The notes beneath the pieces were generated by a model. The model was not told where the DNA came from, made no database searches, and saw nothing but the letters and a program-made list of their open reading frames with translations. A program made the position numbers and the translations under genes. Positions 5,610 to 8,158 of a stretch of DNA of 8,158 nt are shown one piece after another. How positions within the stretch are numbered: the stretch's first letter is position 1; every line of letters begins with the position of its first letter. Origin of the DNA: CAZIVO01 sp964542765 (lineage in GTDB: Bacteria; Planctomycetota; UBA1135; UBA2386); NCBI GenBank assembly GCA_964542765.1, contig CAZIVO010000134.1:1-8158 (forward strand), written 5' to 3'.

Positions 5610-7223
5610 TCAGACGATACTCTCCACCCATCTGGTGAAAGCGGCGTCCAGCTCTTCGTAGTCGATGCCCTCGAAGCCCTTGTCGACAGCCTCCTCGAGG
5701 ATCTTCTCGACCTTTCCCCGGTCTTCGAAATCGTAGATCTTGACGCCGGGGATCCCCGGAACCCCCTCGCCGCCAGCATCGTCCTTCTCGCCCTCGTTCG
5801 TCTTGAAAGCTGCGATGTTGTCACGCAGATACGTGAAGTAGCGATCGGGAATGGCCTGCCAGGACTTCTTCTTGGTCACTTCCCGAAGGAAGTAGATCAG
5901 GGCCCAACCCTGCGAATACTTCAGTCCGGCGTTCGAGTAGTACTCGCGCTGCGGCAGGCGCACCAGACTACGGATCGGGATCATGTTCTTGCGCTGTCCG
6001 AGGTGGCGCTTCAAGAAGGTGACGCGCCAGTCAAACAGCTTCGGTCGCACCCGCGATCCTGAAACAACATGGCCGGCGAAGAAATCGCCGTGCCCCTCGT
6101 TGAACCAGGAATGGGGGGCGATATCCCCCACTGCGTAGTAGATGTACTGATGGAAGGCCTCGTGATACATCACGGACTTGGTGAACTGCTTGCTCTTGGT
6201 CTTGGTGACGCCGGCGAAGTTCTCGAAGAGAACCAGCTCCTCCTTGGATGCGTTCCAGTAGCCCGCCGATCCACGAGGGCCACCATACTGGTGGTACTCT
6301 GACTGATCGGAGAAGACACGCACGATCGAGATGGCATCGATCTCCTTGGTCGGCGGAAAGAGTTTCTCGTAGACCTTCTCGCGGATGATCTCGATCTCCC
6401 GCCCGAGTTCCTTCAGGAGAGTCTTCTTTGTCGAGTTGGTGAGGAAGACATAGTTCTTGGTGTCCAGCGCCCACCAGCCGGGATTACCGGCGATGCCCGC
6501 CTTGATCGCCATGCGCTTTTCCGCCGGGCTCAACTTCGATTTGTCGATCCCCGGAGCAACCGCGTAGGGCCTCTCTCCCGATGGCTCAAAAAGACGGAAG
6601 CTATCGATGCTCTGTCGGTAGACCTTCTCCCACTCGCGCTTGTAGTAGTCCTCGGGCGCGCGATAGAGGATGCCCCAATCCCAGTTGTCCTCGGTGAAGA
6701 TCGCCATGCAGATGTAGCGACGACCGGATGTGAACTCGAGAAACCGCCCGGTCAACTTGCTGCTGCCTCTGCCCGCTGTGATCTTCTTGGGCACGAAACG
6801 CTTCGAAGCTCCCTCGAAGGTGTTCTCGATGTACTCGTCGATCGTTTTTGCCGGCGCACCACCGACTCTGAGGGTTCGGCCGCCCACCCGAACCTCCCTG
6901 CCGCTGGCCTCCTCGGCCTTGCCGGATGACTGCGTGGTCGCCGCCTTGACCGGGTAGCGAAGGATCTTGAGGTCGCAACCCATGGCGGCAACGTCGTAGC
7001 GCTTTTCGACTTCCTTGGAGTCGGGTTGCCAACCCCCGACAATCTTGGTCTCCCCCGGTTGCTCGGGCACCGAGGTCCACTTCTCGGGTATGCGCAGGCT
7101 GTAGCCCCATTCCTTGATCTTTTGAATCTTGCCGAGTTTGCGGCCGAGCATCGGCGCGCTCACGGCGCTGATCCCCAAAGCCACAACCACCAATGATGTC
7201 AGTGACAAAAATCTATGATTCAT
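5610..7223 (-). CDS. Secreted HExxH zinc metallopeptidase (gluzincin, peptidase MA/DUF1570-like)
   Basis: A 537-residue protein with an N-terminal signal peptide: basic MNHR, a hydrophobic stretch at residues 5-20 and a likely cleavage near VSA. Residues ~35-212 form a separate domain starting EWGYSLRIPEKW, which recalls small PsbP/DUF1795-like exported domains (inferred, not sure). The catalytic part carries YHEAFHQ (353-359), with H354 and H358 as zinc ligands and E355 as general base. SWFNEGHGDFF (372-382) follows, where E376, 18 residues after H358, fits as third ligand. HExxH followed by a W-x-NEG-type motif is characteristic of the MA-like/DUF1570 families, common in planctomycetes. The C-terminal ~110 residues include a Lys-rich YFLREVTKKKSW and an acidic/Gly-rich linker (476-492). 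The substrate is unknown; it presumably acts outside the cytoplasm. ATG at 7221-7223 is supported by the signal peptide and by an AGGAG 7 nt upstream. It stands alone, convergent with the transporter gene. Confidence 0.85.
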   Translation of the reverse strand: MNHRFLSLTSLVVVALGISAVSAPMLGRKLGKIQKIKEWGYSLRIPEKWTSVPEQPGETKIVGGWQPDSKEVEKRYDVAAMGCDLKILRYPVKAATTQSSGKAEEASGREVRVGGRTLRVGGAPAKTIDEYIENTFEGASKRFVPKKITAGRGSSKLTGRFLEFTSGRRYICMAIFTEDNWDWGILYRAPEDYYKREWEKVYRQSIDSFRLFEPSGERPYAVAPGIDKSKLSPAEKRMAIKAGIAGNPGWWALDTKNYVFLTNSTKKTLLKELGREIEIIREKVYEKLFPPTKEIDAISIVRVFSDQSEYHQYGGPRGSAGYWNASKEELVLFENFAGVTKTKSKQFTKSVMYHEAFHQYIYYAVGDIAPHSWFNEGHGDFFAGHVVSGSRVRPKLFDWRVTFLKRHLGQRKNMIPIRSLVRLPQREYYSNAGLKYSQGWALIYFLREVTKKKSWQAIPDRYFTYLRDNIAAFKTNEGEKDDAGGEGVPGIPGVKIYDFEDRGKVEKILEEAVDKGFEGIDYEELDAAFTRWVESIV

Positions 7224-7230
7224 CGTTCCA

Positions 7231-7235
7231 CTCCT
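7231..7235 (-). promoter_or_regulatory. Ribosome binding site of the metallopeptidase gene
   Basis: AGGAG on the minus strand ends 7 nt before the ATG at 7223. It is the clearest Shine-Dalgarno in the window and fixes the start at the residue where the signal peptide begins. A second AGGAG lies a little further upstream at 7245-7249, too far from the ATG to be used. Confidence 0.65.
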
Positions 7236-7373
7236 GGAGAACGCTCCTGCGGACTACGTGGGACCAGATCTTACTCCCTGGCACAACTCCTCGGGTCCGA
7301 AAGGAGAAATAACACACATCGCAATCACGACACTACGGCCGTAAATCGCGATCTGGCACCAACGCAGGCCGAC

Positions 7374-7403
7374 GGAGTTTTCTCCCTGAAAAAGCCCTTT
7401 TCA
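7374..7403 (-). terminator. Two small hairpins downstream of the SBP gene, possible terminator
   Basis: On the minus strand, about 30 nt after the stop of the solute-binding protein gene, TGAAAA and TTTTCA (within 7387-7403) form a 6-bp A/T-rich stem with a G/C loop. Immediately after it GGAG-AAAA-CTCC (7374-7385) forms a second 4-bp stem. Both are short and neither is followed by a long U-run, so termination is only suggested. If real, they separate the SBP transcript from the peptidase gene 208 bp away on the same strand. Confidence 0.25.
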
Positions 7404-7431
7404 AGCAGATAGGCACAGGCAACGAACCCGG

Positions 7432-8158
7432 TCAGCCATCGCTCATAACCCACCATCGCCAGATCTCGAGGCCGCCAAGCCCGGGTTCCACATCCTGAAA
7501 ACGCCGGTGAACCAAGAGGCAAATCTTCGGCTGGTAGAGCAGCGTCACCGGCTGCTCGGAATGGAAGATCTCGTTGAAGTCCGCGAAGAACCGGGAACGC
7601 TCGACCGGATCCACGCAAACACGTGCCCGCTCGAGGCTGGCATCCGCAGCCGCGTGGCTCCAGCCCGAGTAGTTCGCCCCACGTCCGACCTGGCTCGAAT
7701 GGAAGACTTCGTAAGGGTCCGCCCAGATCCCGTGGCGCCACTGCAACAAGAAGCCATCGAAGTCATGCGCATTCCGCCGTTCCAACCATGCCCCTTGACC
7801 CAGTCTTTCGATCTCCAGTTCGACGCCAGCCAGGTCGAAGTCCGCGCGGACCGAATCGAGCACCTTGTGATCGAGCGGCGGACCGGCCAGGATCTTCACC
7901 GTCAAGGGATTCCCCGGCCCATGACCGGCCTCGGACAGCAGAGCCGCTGCCGCCTTGGGATCGAAGAGCAACGGTTTCAGATCAACAGGTACCGAAAGGT
8001 GACCAGGGGGGAACCAACTCGCCAAGGGCGCCGCATGCCCCCGGGCGAGGCTGGCGATGATCTTGTCGCGGTCGAAGAGCATCGTCAGGGCGCGGCGCAC
8101 CATCCGGCTGGCCAGATGCGAGCGGCGGTGGTTCCAGACCACGCAGTATGGACCCTGT
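7432..8158 (-). CDS. ABC transporter solute-binding protein, family 5 (peptide/nickel/opine type), C-terminal part
   Basis: The frame enters from the right edge with no start in the window (242 codons visible, in frame from the edge) and ends at TGA 7432-7434, so only the C-terminal portion is seen. It matches the second half of SBP_bac_5 proteins, which catch oligopeptides or similar solutes outside the membrane and pass them to an ABC permease. Visible marks are VRRALTMLFDRDKII (usual VRqAl.yaiDR..i), ASWFPPG, LTVKILAGPP before the amphipathic 'vdsvradfdlAGVELEIE' region, FDGFLLQWRHGIWADPYEVF (the usual fd..l.gW..dy.DP) and GANYSGW. DPVERSRFFADFNEIF then matches the common D-p-e-R-..-l-y-.-e-.-q-.-i helix. 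The protein ends with WRWWV, as many members do close to their C-terminus. No permease or ATPase genes are in the window, so the ligand cannot be named. A GTG at 8142 is inside the conserved domain and is not the start. Confidence 0.85.
   Translation of the reverse strand, partial: QGPYCVVWNHRRSHLASRMVRRALTMLFDRDKIIASLARGHAAPLASWFPPGHLSVPVDLKPLLFDPKAAAALLSEAGHGPGNPLTVKILAGPPLDHKVLDSVRADFDLAGVELEIERLGQGAWLERRNAHDFDGFLLQWRHGIWADPYEVFHSSQVGRGANYSGWSHAAADASLERARVCVDPVERSRFFADFNEIFHSEQPVTLLYQPKICLLVHRRFQDVEPGLGGLEIWRWWVMSDG

Noticed and set aside
1..8158. tRNA, rRNA, CRISPR, phage or defence genes
   Set aside because: No TPsiC-arm patterns, repeat arrays, integrase/transposase motifs or defence-associated domains were found on reading both strands.

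Overview
This GC-rich window (roughly 60% or more G+C by eye) looks like bacterial chromosome, most likely from the Planctomycetota. That is inferred from the mix of a secreted 'NNGGSTGWGNFFD'-type protein, a large TMTC-like GT-C glycosyltransferase, and a secreted peptidase of the MA/DUF1570 type. Many genes also lack a clear Shine-Dalgarno site. The phylum call is moderate confidence only.

Layout from left to right: (1) 1-~305, minus: 5' end of a secreted protein gene that runs off the left edge; its reading frame has no NTG start codon. (2) ~306-639: no gene seen, only a 12-bp tandem repeat and small palindromes. (3) 640-1614, minus: a ROK-family protein that has lost the family's phosphate-binding and zinc-binding motifs. 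(4) 1615-1848: intergenic region between divergent genes, with a GC-rich hairpin. (5) 1849-4005, plus: a 718-residue membrane protein, GT-C glycosyltransferase-like in its N-terminal half with an unrecognised soluble C-terminal half. (6) 3992-4138, minus: a remnant of the C-terminus of a second glutamate/aspartate transporter. (7) 4213-5538, plus: an intact Na+ (or H+):glutamate/aspartate symporter, with a hairpin after it. (8) 5610-7223, minus: a secreted HExxH metallopeptidase. (9) 7224-7431: spacer with two small hairpins. (10) 7432-8158, minus: C-terminal part of an ABC-type peptide/solute-binding protein (SBP family 5), entering from the right edge.

The genes do not form an obvious operon or pathway; most neighbours are divergent, convergent or separated by 70-330 bp. 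No defence system, CRISPR array, integrase, transposase, tRNA or rRNA was seen. I do not see a convincing new multi-gene system. The best leads are the inverted transporter remnant beside its intact paralogue, the motif-stripped ROK protein, the GT-C protein with an unassigned C-terminal domain, and the secreted protein without a recognisable start codon.
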